Positions 17,266 through 25,897 of a DNA stretch of 64,000 nucleotides are shown here, one piece after another. Within the stretch, counting starts at the first letter, position 1. Every line of letters starts with the position of its first letter. Origin of the DNA: Tigheibacillus halophilus (GTDB taxonomy: Bacteria > Bacillota > Bacilli > Bacillales > Amphibacillaceae); NCBI RefSeq assembly GCF_042683165.1, contig NZ_JBHUIZ010000014.1, positions 62,001 to 126,000 of the forward strand. The letters run 5' to 3'. The position numbers were made by a program, and so were the translations under genes. The notes under the pieces were generated by a model that ran no database searches, was not told where the DNA came from, and saw only the letters and a program-made list of their open reading frames with translations.

Positions 17266-18128
17266 TCTTCATCCCCTTGGTCGCCGTTGGCCAAATCCCT
17301 GTCGACGATAATCACATTGTTGATTTGATACATATCCGCAGCGGGCTTGATTAAAGCAGTTTGTGTCAAGCCGTACTGGTCAGGAATGACTTCTTTAACT
17401 GTTCCGATGGGAAGACCGGATGGGAAGACCCCGCCCATTCCTGAGGAAACGACAAGCTCACCTTTTTTCAAATCTTTATCTGATTCATCAATGATCCGGA
17501 ACAACAATGATTTGGACTTTTCATCATATTCTTCGATGACACCAACAATATCTTTGCCCTTTTTTCGAGATACTTTCGCAGAAATACGGTTAAATTGATC
17601 AAAACCTGTCAGTAATTGAACGGTCGATGTACTTTTAGAAGTAGATTTAATTTTACCGATCATACCATCCGCGGTGATGACAGCCATATTTGACTTCACG
17701 CCATCCATAGAGCCTTTATTAATACTCACCTGTTCAATCCAGCGCTCCGGTGAACGGGAGATCACCGTTGCTTGTATCGGCGTAAATTCACGAATAGAAT
17801 CTGATTTTTTTAGTGTTTTACGCAGTTCTTCATTTTCTTTCTTCAATTCTTGCGTCTCGTAAAGCAGCTCTTTTTCATTGGAAAGTTTCTCTTTAAGTAC
17901 TTTATTTTCTTCATATGTCTTTTTCAAATCATCGATATTTGAAAAAATATTCGTCACGAAACTGACTGGTGCATGAATGATACTTTGCGCCCATCCAACA
18001 GTATCATTTATGAATTTCTCTGGCATTGACAATTCATTCCTATCCTTTAAAGAATATCCGATTAGTACAACCAGAATGATCATGCCAATTAAAAGTATGA
18101 ATAATCTTTTTTTGCGAAAAAATTGCAT
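17262..18128 (-). CDS. mreC: Rod shape-determining protein MreC
   Basis: A bitopic membrane protein of 288 residues: N-terminal membrane anchor (LFILLIGMIILVVLIGYSL), a coiled coil (about residues 65-110, NIDDLKKTYEENKVLKEKLSNEKELL), and a beta-rich extracytoplasmic domain with VSINKGSMDGVKSNMAVITADGMIGKI. It scaffolds cell-wall synthesis in rod-shaped cells. It lies 12 bases downstream of mreB. Confidence 0.96.
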   Translation of the reverse strand: MQFFRKKRLFILLIGMIILVVLIGYSLKDRNELSMPEKFINDTVGWAQSIIHAPVSFVTNIFSNIDDLKKTYEENKVLKEKLSNEKELLYETQELKKENEELRKTLKKSDSIREFTPIQATVISRSPERWIEQVSINKGSMDGVKSNMAVITADGMIGKIKSTSKSTSTVQLLTGFDQFNRISAKVSRKKGKDIVGVIEEYDEKSKSLLFRIIDESDKDLKKGELVVSSGMGGVFPSGLPIGTVKEVIPDQYGLTQTALIKPAADMYQINNVIIVDRDLANGDQGDEE

Positions 18129-18140
18129 GAAAGCACCTTC

Positions 18141-19181
18141 TTAATCCGTTGTTGGACGGACGAATACATTTGGATGGGAACGAAAATGCTGAATGTATTC
18201 CAAAGATTTGCCAGTTCCGATGGCGACACTATCGAGTGGATTTTCCGCAATGAACACAGGCATCTTAGTCTCTTCACTAATGACGTTCTCCATATTTTTC
18301 AATAATGCGCCGCCTCCAGAAAGTACAATCCCTCTGTCCATGATGTCTGCGGCCAATTCAGGCGGCGTTTTTTCCAGCGTAGTTTTAACCGCCTCTACGA
18401 TAGACTGTACTGTTTCCAACAATGCCTGGGAAATCTCTTTGGCAGAGATGGATATCGTTTTAGGAAGACCAGTCAGCAAATCACGGCCGCGAATATCAAT
18501 TTCTTCTTCATAATCCATATCTCCCGCTGATCCGATATCCATTTTCAAAGATTCCGCTGATCTTTCCCCTATCATCAGGTTATAATGCTTTCGAATAAAT
18601 TGAATGATCGCTTCATCCATTTTATTCCCAGCTGTTCGAACGGACTGACTAGTTACAATACCGCCAAGCGATATTACCGCAACTTCGGTTGTACCGCCCC
18701 CGATGTCTACTATCATGCTGCCAGTCGGTTCCCAAACCGGAAGACCTGCACCAATCGCTGCAGCGAATGGTTCGGCGATTGGAAATGCGTCTCTAGCACC
18801 AGCCTGTTTGGTAGCATCGATTACTGCTCTTTCTTCCACCATCGTTATACCTGATGGTACACAAACCATCACGTTTGGCTTTTTGGCGAAAAAGGAGCGA
18901 TTTTTCATCGCTTTTTTCAGATAATATTTCATCATAATTGCTGTTGTATCGTAATCAGCAATGACGCCATCCTTCATTGGCTTTATCACCTGAATATTGC
19001 CGGGTGTTCTGCCAATCATATTCCTTGCTGAGCTGCCTACAGCTTCAATGGTTCCTGATTCTATATTTTTAGCAACGACAGACGGCTCACGTAGAATGAC
19101 ACCCTTGTTTTTAACAAACACCAGTGTATTAGCCGTACCGAGGTCAATTCCCAAATCCTGTGAAAAATTAAATACTCCCAA
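18141..19181 (-). CDS. mreB: Actin-like cell shape protein MreB
   Basis: Forms membrane-bound filaments that direct cell-wall elongation. The 346-residue protein contains DLGIDLGTANTLVFVKNKG (phosphate 1), MIVDIGGGTTEVAVISLGG (phosphate 2) and GIVLSGGGALL (adenosine motif). The frame is open a further 165 bases upstream, but homology begins at LGVFNFSQDLG and the TTG at 19181 follows GGAAAGGGAG, so TTG is the start. It heads the mreBCD-minCD operon, downstream of radC. Confidence 0.96.
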   Translation of the reverse strand: MGVFNFSQDLGIDLGTANTLVFVKNKGVILREPSVVAKNIESGTIEAVGSSARNMIGRTPGNIQVIKPMKDGVIADYDTTAIMMKYYLKKAMKNRSFFAKKPNVMVCVPSGITMVEERAVIDATKQAGARDAFPIAEPFAAAIGAGLPVWEPTGSMIVDIGGGTTEVAVISLGGIVTSQSVRTAGNKMDEAIIQFIRKHYNLMIGERSAESLKMDIGSAGDMDYEEEIDIRGRDLLTGLPKTISISAKEISQALLETVQSIVEAVKTTLEKTPPELAADIMDRGIVLSGGGALLKNMENVISEETKMPVFIAENPLDSVAIGTGKSLEYIQHFRSHPNVFVRPTTD

Positions 19182-19531
19182 GAAGATCTCCCTTTCCAAT
19201 TCGTTTCCATTTAAGATATGCAAATCGCGTGGTACGTTATTGTTTTTAGCATACATGCGATTTAAAACAATCCCCGCAGGCAGGGACAAAGTCAGCTGTC
19301 CGGAGTTTGAAAATGGATCACTCGCTCCTTCAGCAAATTTCAACACTTTTTAAAGATTACATGTACTGCACCCAATATGCAAATAACACGATACAAAAAT
19401 TTTATCAAGATAAGTTTGAAGCTCTTTAATATATGATTAAATTTCAAGAAGCGCCAGTTTCATTCATTCGAAAAATGGCGCCTAGTGACTGTCTATTCAA
19501 TTATACGAGAAAAAGAGTGAAATTCATAGTG
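19182..19531. other. Intergenic region between radC and mreB
   Basis: About 350 bases with no gene beyond the out-of-register upstream extension of the mreB frame. It contains a terminator-like hairpin at 19449-19483 and should hold the mreB promoter. No other structure was recognised. Confidence 0.5.
19449..19483 (-). terminator. Terminator-like hairpin after radC
   Basis: On the minus strand GGCGCCATTTTTC and GAAACTGGCGC pair imperfectly around a short loop, followed by TTCTTG. It lies about 50 bases past the radC stop. The U-run is weak. Confidence 0.5.
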
Positions 19532-19672
19532 CTATAAGTACCCTTTTTCTTTCAATGAAACAAATTTGCGATCACCGATTACCAAGTGGTCTAAAAGCTC
19601 AATGCCCATCAATTTTCCTGATTCAGATAATCTTCTCGTCACATGGATATCTTCCTGAGAAGGGGTTGGGTC
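19532..19672 (-). CDS. radC: RadC, exon 2 (after the group II intron)
   Basis: The 3' part of radC. Reading from 19672 it encodes DPTPSQEDIHVTRRLSESGK and continues through GIELLDHLVIGD to a TAG stop at 19532-19534: 46 residues. It supplies the Ser and Asp of the JAMM motif (H-x-H-x7-S-x-x-D) whose histidines are in exon 1. The frame is kept across the junction only if exactly 19673-21672 are removed. RadC is a JAMM/MPN+ metal-binding protein of debated function, historically linked to DNA repair and found in many mobile elements. Confidence 0.93.
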   Translation of the reverse strand, partial: DPTPSQEDIHVTRRLSESGKLMGIELLDHLVIGDRKFVSLKEKGYL

Positions 19673-19699
19673 GTAGGGTGGGCAGAATTGCCTCCCTCA

Positions 19700-19734
19700 G
19701 AACCGTACGTACACCTTTTCGATGTATACGGCTC
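19700..19734 (-). ncRNA. Group II intron domain V
   Basis: The catalytic hairpin: GAGCCGTAT on one side and TACGGTTC on the other, the AGC triad near the 5' end and the two-base bulge region ACG conserved. The terminal stem ACATC/GGTGT closes on GAAAA, five bases, so the domain is 35 rather than the usual 34 nucleotides with a GNRA tetraloop. Domain VI follows directly. Confidence 0.9.
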
Positions 19735-19772
19735 GCCAGCTGATCCAGAACAAAGCAAAACAATATCACCTT

Positions 19773-21059
19773 TTAAAGACTGCCATTTGACTTCGATCTA
19801 TTGATTGATTGCAGGTATGATGCTTTTTTGCGGCGTATGCGTGCGCTAAATTGTCGGCCGCTCATAAAACGTATCCAAAGCTTCCTGCCATCTTTGCCAG
19901 GCCTGGAAATCCATAATCCTTCATACCCAGGTCTTCTCAAACTTTCAGCAGCCTTTTTAGGTGTTGTCTTCCTTTTGGCAGAAATTGTCCTTAAAAAGCT
20001 GCTCTGGGCCAAAGACCGCAGTTTTAAAAGAGAATGAGGATTTTCCACAGCACAATAATAATGAGCCAGATTTTTTATTTCCTTGTTATAAAGTGACAAT
20101 ATATCAAATTCCGACAGATTCATGACTTTTGATTTTCTGGTCGGTTTGAAGATGGTGTAATCACCATATTGGAATTCTCTTGCAATATTCTGCAGCTTTT
20201 TTTTCGGCACATAACACTTGATTTTTTTTCTTTGCAACTGCTTTTGTACGCCTTCTTGTTGTTTCGAAGGTATTTTTTTTAAACAATAACCCAAAAAACA
20301 GACCGTTTTCTCGAAATGACGAATGTATAAATGTTCATCCTTTATTTGCATTCCAAGATTTTGCTGCATTATTTGCTTTAAAATGCCACCTACATAGAAA
20401 ACATCTTTTTTGCTGCCTGCAATTCCTGCAAGAAAATTATTTTGGCAACACACCACTTCTATTTTCCCATCCATTTCTGTCCTTCGTTTCAATTGGGAAC
20501 GCAATTCATTCACGCATACAGCAAACAACAGCTCATTGATTTTATGTTGTCCACCTGTTATGGACATGTTCTTTAGCAATTGGTGAAGTAAACGAATAAA
20601 ACGATGATCCTTGATTCTGACAGAGACAAGCTGGCAAAGCATCACCTTGTTCATTTGGCTCAGGTCAAGCAATCCGCTGATACACCAGCTCATATTCCTA
20701 AAAACCCTTTTCACCTGAAATAAGGCATCAGGCACTTTAAGATGTTTCTCCAATACATCGGCGTAAATGGATTGCATGATTATGTTTACTGCTTCTAGTA
20801 TTAGTAAACTTTCCATGTGATTTTCAGTACTTTTTTTATGATGCTTTTCCTTGATTCGAAAAGTACCTTCTCGCAATTCATAGACTAAATTCTCAATCAA
20901 TAGGAGTTGTTTCTTGTCCGCTTCTTTTTTAAAAAGACGGTTTTCAACCATTTCCCAAAGCGTTTTTCTATAAAGTAAACGATAGCAGTCTCGTACTTGC
21001 TGGTGTTTTCGTGCCCTTTGTCTGAAAACGTGCAATTGATGAATTGGATGAATTGCCAT
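19773..21059 (-). CDS. Intron-encoded maturase with degenerate reverse transcriptase
   Basis: A 428-residue open frame in intron domain IV. Its order matches group II intron proteins: YRLLY N-terminal segment (26-30), ELREGTFRIK (61-70), RT-3-like WCISGLLDLSQMN (125-137) through RIKDHRFIRLLHQLLK (148-163), RT-5-like VVCCQNNFLAGIAGSKKD (202-219), CFLGY (254-258), and maturase domain X (SEFDILSLYNKEIKNLAHYY..., about 316-365). The catalytic residues are gone: YADD reads CQNN (205-208), the Asp of the GD(I/L) motif is Leu, and PQGG is absent. No HNH endonuclease. It is shorter than the roughly 550-600 residues usual for active types. A splicing-only role is inferred. ATG 21059 has AAGGAG eight bases upstream. 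Confidence 0.88.
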   Translation of the reverse strand: MAIHPIHQLHVFRQRARKHQQVRDCYRLLYRKTLWEMVENRLFKKEADKKQLLLIENLVYELREGTFRIKEKHHKKSTENHMESLLILEAVNIIMQSIYADVLEKHLKVPDALFQVKRVFRNMSWCISGLLDLSQMNKVMLCQLVSVRIKDHRFIRLLHQLLKNMSITGGQHKINELLFAVCVNELRSQLKRRTEMDGKIEVVCCQNNFLAGIAGSKKDVFYVGGILKQIMQQNLGMQIKDEHLYIRHFEKTVCFLGYCLKKIPSKQQEGVQKQLQRKKIKCYVPKKKLQNIAREFQYGDYTIFKPTRKSKVMNLSEFDILSLYNKEIKNLAHYYCAVENPHSLLKLRSLAQSSFLRTISAKRKTTPKKAAESLRRPGYEGLWISRPGKDGRKLWIRFMSGRQFSARIRRKKASYLQSINRSKSNGSL

Positions 21060-21672
21060 CTTCATGACTCCTTTCACCAATGTGTTTTTTTGATCAGCCT
21101 GTCTTCCTTTCCCGTGCTAAACTCATTACAAGCAAACGTAGGGTAATATGAAGACTCCGTTGCCATGCACAAACGCTACACTATATGTGTTTAGGCAATC
21201 CCTGCATGATGCTTAGGTTCAGATACGTGATGGTTAGGCATCCTTTTCGATGGTTTTCTTTTTCAAAGAATTGCTGGACAAACCTTGCTGTGGACTGGAA
21301 TCAGGAGGGTTCGTTCAGACACGAAAGTCTTCCACTTTGTCCGCAATGCCTGTTTCCGCTATCTAAGACATTGGTGCATCCGACACACATTCATCTGGGA
21401 TTCAAGCAGTATAGCCTTTGCCATACATCACTTGGCCTGAGGATGGACTCGGCGTGATAGCACCGCCGTCTCTCCCCTTTTCACATCATGCTATGTTCCT
21501 TGTATGGGTTTCCCCGCCAAGTAAGATGTGCGGCCATGGAACATTGCAAGGAGTTCCAGTTTTTAAAAGAACATTGGATATCGAAATGTAAGTAAATTCC
21601 TGCACAGAAATGACGCAGGCTATCGATTCATTTCTTTTAAAAACACTGAAATCAAGCACAGTGCAGGCGCAC

Positions 21673-22203
21673 TCCCGATGGATGGTTATGAGCGACGATA
21701 ATGGAAGCAGCGCTGCGCTTCACTGCTTCACGATAGACTTCTCTGGGGTGGACGATGGAGGCATTCAAGGATCCAATAAAAATGGTTTGACGGTGAATGA
21801 TTTGGTTCTTTGTGTTTAAAAATAAGACAACAAAATGTTCCTGTTGAAGCAACCGCATTTCTTCCATGACAAAATTGGCACCGTCTTCAGGAGATTTGAC
21901 CACATAACGCTCATTCGGTCTATATTGGTTCAGACGTTTGCCAAGCTCCAGCGCTGAGAGCAGCAGTACGGCTTTTGCATTCCCAATACCTTTAATTGCG
22001 ACCAATTCTTCAATAGCGGCATCCTGGAGCAGCTTCAGACCTTCAAAATGAATCAGCACTCTGTTAGCCAAAGTCATCACTGATTCCTCTCTTGTCCCGC
22101 TTCCCAGTAATATGGCAAGCAATTCCTGATTTGATAAATGTCCGGCACCAAGACGTATCAGGCGCTCTCTTGGACGATCCTCTGATGGCACATCTTTTAT
22201 CAT
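21673..22203 (-). CDS. radC: RadC, exon 1 (before the group II intron)
   Basis: The 5' part of radC, 177 codons from MIKDVPSEDRPRERLIRLG. It has helix-hairpin-helix LVAIKGIGNAKAVLLLSALELG and ends IIVAHNHPSG, giving the two JAMM histidines (172 and 174). Unspliced, translation would add VRLHCA and stop, losing Ser182 and Asp185 of the motif. Spliced RadC is 223 residues, near the usual length. The ATG at 22203 (AAGGAAATAGTC) is homology-supported; a TTG at 22221 with GAGGTG six bases upstream is an alternative. maf, which precedes radC in B. subtilis, is missing here. Confidence 0.93.
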
Positions 22204-22221
22204 GACTATTTCCTTCTTCAA

Positions 22222-22521
22222 GCATTTCACCTCACTTTCATCACGAATGATCATAGCTCACAGAATACAAAAAAACAAATCGGAAAAACTTCTGTATTGC
22301 TTTCCGATTTGTTGTATTATGGGGGCTTCCATATTGAAAATCCCTTTTTCAAGCATGATATCAAATATTTGGGTCCCGCAGCCCTACTATCATTTCATTT
22401 TGAATAGACTATTTTAAAAATATATTGCTGCATTCGTCGATTTCTATTGAGATGAGGAGTTTGCTTTAGGGACTTCATAGCGGGGGCAGCAAACGATACG
22501 AGATGAGGCCTCACTGAAAGT
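22222..22521. other. Intergenic region between spoIIB and radC
   Basis: About 300 bases without a supported gene. B. subtilis has maf here, and I see no remnant of it. The region holds the spoIIB terminator at 22269-22312. Confidence 0.5.
22269..22312 (-). terminator. Rho-independent terminator upstream of radC
   Basis: Minus strand: ACAAATCGGAAA pairs with TTTCCGATTTGT across a 14-base loop, followed by seven T. It would end transcripts coming from spoIIB, so radC probably has its own promoter in the short interval after it. Confidence 0.85.
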
Positions 22522-23421
22522 TCAGTCACCACTTATGGATTCGTAGTCTTGAAAAATTTGAAGCAGGAGCTGTTGCTTATTCTCTTCAGTTGCTTCCGTG
22601 CCAAGTTTTGCCATAGCTGATACATCTGCTCGAATCCCCTTCAGCTTGTTGGAATTCGCGGGCTGTTTTTCATCTGTCCCCTCCCACACAGAGGAATTGA
22701 TATTTCCGTTTTCACTCATGCTTGTCAACGTGCTTTGTAGTTTCTTTTGAATTCCAACAATCCATTCATACTCTTTTTTTTCCATATGTATCTCTTTCTC
22801 AGCAATCGGCCACTCCTTTGCATACACATCAAGCTTACTTTTTTTCATTTGCCCAGCAATTTTTTTTGCCTCCTTATCAGATGCTGCTATGCCGGCCAGC
22901 AAAAAGTATTGACCATCTTTCTCCGAGACCAATGCCGGAAATCCGGATGACTTCAATTCATTTTTTGCCTGTTCTGCATTGGTTTTCTCAGAAAATATGC
23001 CGCTTTGCAGAACAAAAGCACTAATACCAGGCAACATGAATTTACCAACTTCCCCCTTGTTCTGTTTACCGTTTCCCGAGGTTTTGTCCAGGCTGGATTC
23101 GAAAGACTGTCCACCTGCCACAGGAGCATGCTGATTATTTGGCGGATCCGTTTCTATTCCCGAGAATAAATGAAGCATGATAAAGCCAAACAATATCCCG
23201 ATCACCAGAGCAGGCGCCCCTGCGAATAAAAACACTTTGAAAACGGGGGGCAGCTGCTTTTTGGACAGGTTGTTTTTGGATGAGTCAAGGTCTTTCGGGT
23301 GCTCAGGCACTTCAACCACCAAAGGATATTTCAACTCATCAGTATCTGCTTGGCTAACATTTTGTACTTTTCGTGGTTCGTCCTGATTCACCCGCACAGT
23401 TATCGGCTGCTTCTTTTCCAT
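22522..23421 (-). CDS. spoIIB: SpoIIB-like sporulation protein with SPOR domain
   Basis: Single-pass membrane protein of 299 residues: cytoplasmic N-terminus rich in charged residues, membrane segment VFLFAGAPALVIGILFGFIML (about residues 63-85), and an extracytoplasmic SPOR domain (SAFVLQSGIFSEKTNAEQAKNELKSSGFPALVSEKDGQYFLLAGIAASDKEAKKIAGQMKK) expected to bind denuded septal peptidoglycan. SpoIIB localises engulfment proteins to the sporulation septum. Its place before folC matches B. subtilis, though comC is missing. The ATG at 23421 follows AAGGAGGGG; a frame start 24 bases upstream is less likely. Confidence 0.88.
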   Translation of the reverse strand: MEKKQPITVRVNQDEPRKVQNVSQADTDELKYPLVVEVPEHPKDLDSSKNNLSKKQLPPVFKVFLFAGAPALVIGILFGFIMLHLFSGIETDPPNNQHAPVAGGQSFESSLDKTSGNGKQNKGEVGKFMLPGISAFVLQSGIFSEKTNAEQAKNELKSSGFPALVSEKDGQYFLLAGIAASDKEAKKIAGQMKKSKLDVYAKEWPIAEKEIHMEKKEYEWIVGIQKKLQSTLTSMSENGNINSSVWEGTDEKQPANSNKLKGIRADVSAMAKLGTEATEENKQQLLLQIFQDYESISGD

Positions 23422-23521
23422 GCTTGTCCCCTCCTTTTTGTCCAAATAGCTAATAAGTTCAACCTAGCATACGATGAACAAAAAGTACGGCGATTCATGT
23501 CATATGACCATTCATTTCGTT

Positions 23522-24808
23522 CTACAAATTTTGCGCCATATACTCCCTGACCTCGGAAATAAAGTGAAAAGATCCAGCGATGAAATAAATGGTTTTCGGA
23601 TCTCTGTCCTGAAGGATGCGTTCTATATACACACGATAGTCTTTTTCTTTGTAAAATGTTTCAGAAGGGAAGATTTCTTCCAAATTCGCGACTCCGGCCG
23701 CCCTTGGATGATCAAAGGAGGTCAAGGTGATTTCATCGAATTTCCCAAAGCAATCCTGCAGCATGTGCCGCAAATCCTTGTCCTTGAATCCCGCAAATAA
23801 AAGCTTTTTACGTTGATATGGATAATTTTCTGCAACAGTGCGCAGGAAGGCTTTCATACCTGCTGGGTTATGCGCACTATCAACAATGATTTCCGGATGA
23901 TTATAAACCTTTTCAAACCTGCCAGCTGCTGTACTGGAAGAGATTCCGCTAAGTGCCTTCCTCATATCTACAGGAAAATGCATGTCCCGCAAAAGAAGTG
24001 TCGCCATGATTGCAAGTGCTGCATTTTTTTCCTGATGTTCTCCAGCCATACGGAGCTGGACTTCCTTTTTAAATCCGGCACTTTCAAACAAGAAGCGGTG
24101 TATCCCTTTTTCTGGCAGGATTCGCTTATAGCAAAAATACTGATGTAAACAATAAAGTGCCGCATGCTTACTTGAAGCTTCTGTTTCAATGACTTCCATT
24201 GCAGTTTCTGGTAATTCACCTGCTACAACAGGAACTTTGTACTTGATAATTCCTGCTTTATGCGCTGCAATCTTGGCAACAGTATCACCTAGAAAAGCAG
24301 TATGATCCAGCGCGACATTCGTAATAATGGACAAAATTGGCGTGAAACAGTTCGTCGTATCTTCACGCCCCCCCATACCCGCTTCAATCAACGCAATATC
24401 CACATTGTCTGCAAAACAAAGAAAAGCAAGAACAGTTAAGATTTCAAAGGATGTAGGGGCCATGTCCTCTATATCCATTTTCTCAATGACAGGAAGCATA
24501 TCCTGCAATAATCCAATAAAGGTTTCTTTACTGATTGGATCATCTTGAAGTTTGATATGTCCCCGCAATCCATGCATACTTGGAGAAGTGAATGAGCCTA
24601 CAAGATAGTCATTATTTTTAAAAGCACTTTTTAAAAACTGGACGGTCGATCCTTTGCCATTTGTACCAGCAATATGGATACCACTTACTTTCCTTTCGGG
24701 ATGTCCAAGTTCCATGAGTAATCGGCTGACTCTTTGCAGTCCTGGCTTGATTCCCAATTGTCCTCGTTCTCGTAAAAAATTTTCAGCATCCTTATATGTT
24801 TCAATCAT
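23522..24808 (-). CDS. folC: Folylpolyglutamate/dihydrofolate synthase
   Basis: ATP-dependent Mur-ligase-family enzyme that adds glutamates to folates. The protein shows GIHIAGTNGKGSTVQFLKSAF (P-loop, about residue 45), FTSPSMHGLRGHIKL, EAGMGGREDTTN, TNVALDHTAFLGDTVAKIAAHKAGIIK and VDSAHNPAGM, all standard. The ATG at 24808 is preceded by only a weak site, GAGTGGTG; an in-frame GTG 15 bases upstream is the alternative. About 428 residues. Its upstream neighbour is the divergent ATP-grasp pair. Confidence 0.95.
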   Translation of the reverse strand: MIETYKDAENFLRERGQLGIKPGLQRVSRLLMELGHPERKVSGIHIAGTNGKGSTVQFLKSAFKNNDYLVGSFTSPSMHGLRGHIKLQDDPISKETFIGLLQDMLPVIEKMDIEDMAPTSFEILTVLAFLCFADNVDIALIEAGMGGREDTTNCFTPILSIITNVALDHTAFLGDTVAKIAAHKAGIIKYKVPVVAGELPETAMEVIETEASSKHAALYCLHQYFCYKRILPEKGIHRFLFESAGFKKEVQLRMAGEHQEKNAALAIMATLLLRDMHFPVDMRKALSGISSSTAAGRFEKVYNHPEIIVDSAHNPAGMKAFLRTVAENYPYQRKKLLFAGFKDKDLRHMLQDCFGKFDEITLTSFDHPRAAGVANLEEIFPSETFYKEKDYRVYIERILQDRDPKTIYFIAGSFHFISEVREYMAQNL

Positions 24809-24988
24809 GATCTTACACACCACTCTTTTAACTTTACTTAGTAAACCTGGTATTCTTTAGATATCGTAGATACTTCAGTTCCATTTCTATACAGTAAGGA
24901 ATGGTTTTCACGCTTTCCTTACTGCTAAAAAAAGTATAGCATAATCAAGAAGAAGAAAACGCAAATATACAGTAAAGAAGGGATTCCA

Positions 24989-25897
24989 ATGAAACCTAAT
25001 GGATGGATTATATACAATGGCAGTTTAAAGGGAGGTTCATTTCTAGATTATGCAAGTATGCTTCAGGAAGCAATGATCCGGAAAAACAGCCAGGCAAAAA
25101 TCATATCTAATACGGACCTGCCTGTACTTTTGCATCAAGAACAATTGGAACTGGTAAGTAAAAATACTTTTGCCAAACCCGATTATGTCCTTTTTGCAGA
25201 CAAAGATATTTATTTGGCAAGGCAGCTGGAATGGATGGACCTGCAAGTATTCAATAAGGCTGAAACAATAGCCGTAAGTGATGATAAAATAGCAACGTAC
25301 CAAAGATTGGCACGCGCCGGGCTTCCTATTCCGAAAACAATCGTTTCGCCGAAAGTGTTTCTTCAACATGATTTGGAAAAATTCTCCTATACTGAAGCGG
25401 TCATAAAAGAATTAGGCTTCCCTATGATTGTCAAAGAGGCATTCGGCTCATTTGGAGAACAGGTACATCTTATTCAAGAAAAATCAGGATTGCTGGATAT
25501 AATACGCAGACTGCATGGCAAGCCGTTTATGTTCCAGGAGTTCATTCAGACAAGCTACGGAACAGACGTACGCCTCCAAGTTGTAGGAAATCGAGTAGTT
25601 GCGGCAATGAAACGAATTGCCAGGGACGATTTTCGAGCCAATGTCACTGCTGGCGCTTCGATGGAACCTTATCACCCGACATATACAGAAGAAAAACTGG
25701 CGGTTGCAGCAGCAAAAACGATTGATGCGGATTTTGCAGGGATCGATTTACTATTTGGTAAAACAAGCCCGGTTGTTTGCGAAATCAATTCAAATGCTCA
25801 TATTAGGAATCTGCTTAATTGTACAGGGACCAATGCCGCAGATTTTATTGCAGATCATGTACTGCAATCAATACAGTCAGAAGGAGTTAGCCAATGA
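24989..25897 (+). CDS. RimK-like ATP-grasp ligase, gene A of pair
   Basis: A 302-residue ATP-grasp protein related to RimK-type amino-acid ligases. Typical segments are LGFPMIVKEAFGSFGEQVHLI (ATP-binding lysine and glycine loop, about 145-165), TSYGTDVRLQVVGNRVVAAMKRIARDDFRANVTAGA, DADFAGIDLLFG and the metal-binding VVCEINSNAHIRN. Such enzymes join a carboxylate to an amine using ATP. The substrate is unknown. AGAAGGGA precedes the ATG. It is divergent from folC and overlaps gene B by 4 bases, so the two are coupled. Confidence 0.82.
   Translation: MKPNGWIIYNGSLKGGSFLDYASMLQEAMIRKNSQAKIISNTDLPVLLHQEQLELVSKNTFAKPDYVLFADKDIYLARQLEWMDLQVFNKAETIAVSDDKIATYQRLARAGLPIPKTIVSPKVFLQHDLEKFSYTEAVIKELGFPMIVKEAFGSFGEQVHLIQEKSGLLDIIRRLHGKPFMFQEFIQTSYGTDVRLQVVGNRVVAAMKRIARDDFRANVTAGASMEPYHPTYTEEKLAVAAAKTIDADFAGIDLLFGKTSPVVCEINSNAHIRNLLNCTGTNAADFIADHVLQSIQSEGVSQ

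Larger units (their letters stand above)
19673..21672 (-). mobile_element. Group II intron inserted in radC (2,000 bp)
   Basis: On the minus strand the element starts GTGCGCC (21672 downward) and ends CACCCTAC (19673), the ends expected of a bacterial group II intron. Domain V is at 19700-19734 (GAGCCGTAT ... TACGGTTC, with AGC triad and ACG bulge). Domain VI follows at 19673-19699, with an unpaired A seven bases from the 3' end as candidate branch point. A 7-base candidate EBS1, TCCTGAT (21300-21306), pairs with the last exon-1 bases ATCGGGA with one G-U. A candidate EBS2, GGATG, lies near 21377-21381. It encodes a degenerate maturase in domain IV. Removing it rejoins RadC perfectly. Confidence 0.93.

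Noticed and set aside
19182..19346. N-terminal extension of MreB
   Set aside because: MreB homology starts at the TTG at 19181, which has the ribosome binding site; the 55 upstream codons have no counterpart in the family.
19773..21059. Active retrotransposition protein
   Set aside because: The YADD motif is CQNN and other catalytic motifs are missing, so reverse transcription is very unlikely.
19673..21672. Group IIC intron placed after a terminator
   Set aside because: The insertion is inside a coding sequence, not after a hairpin, and exon pairing is extended over IBS1/EBS1, unlike IIC introns.
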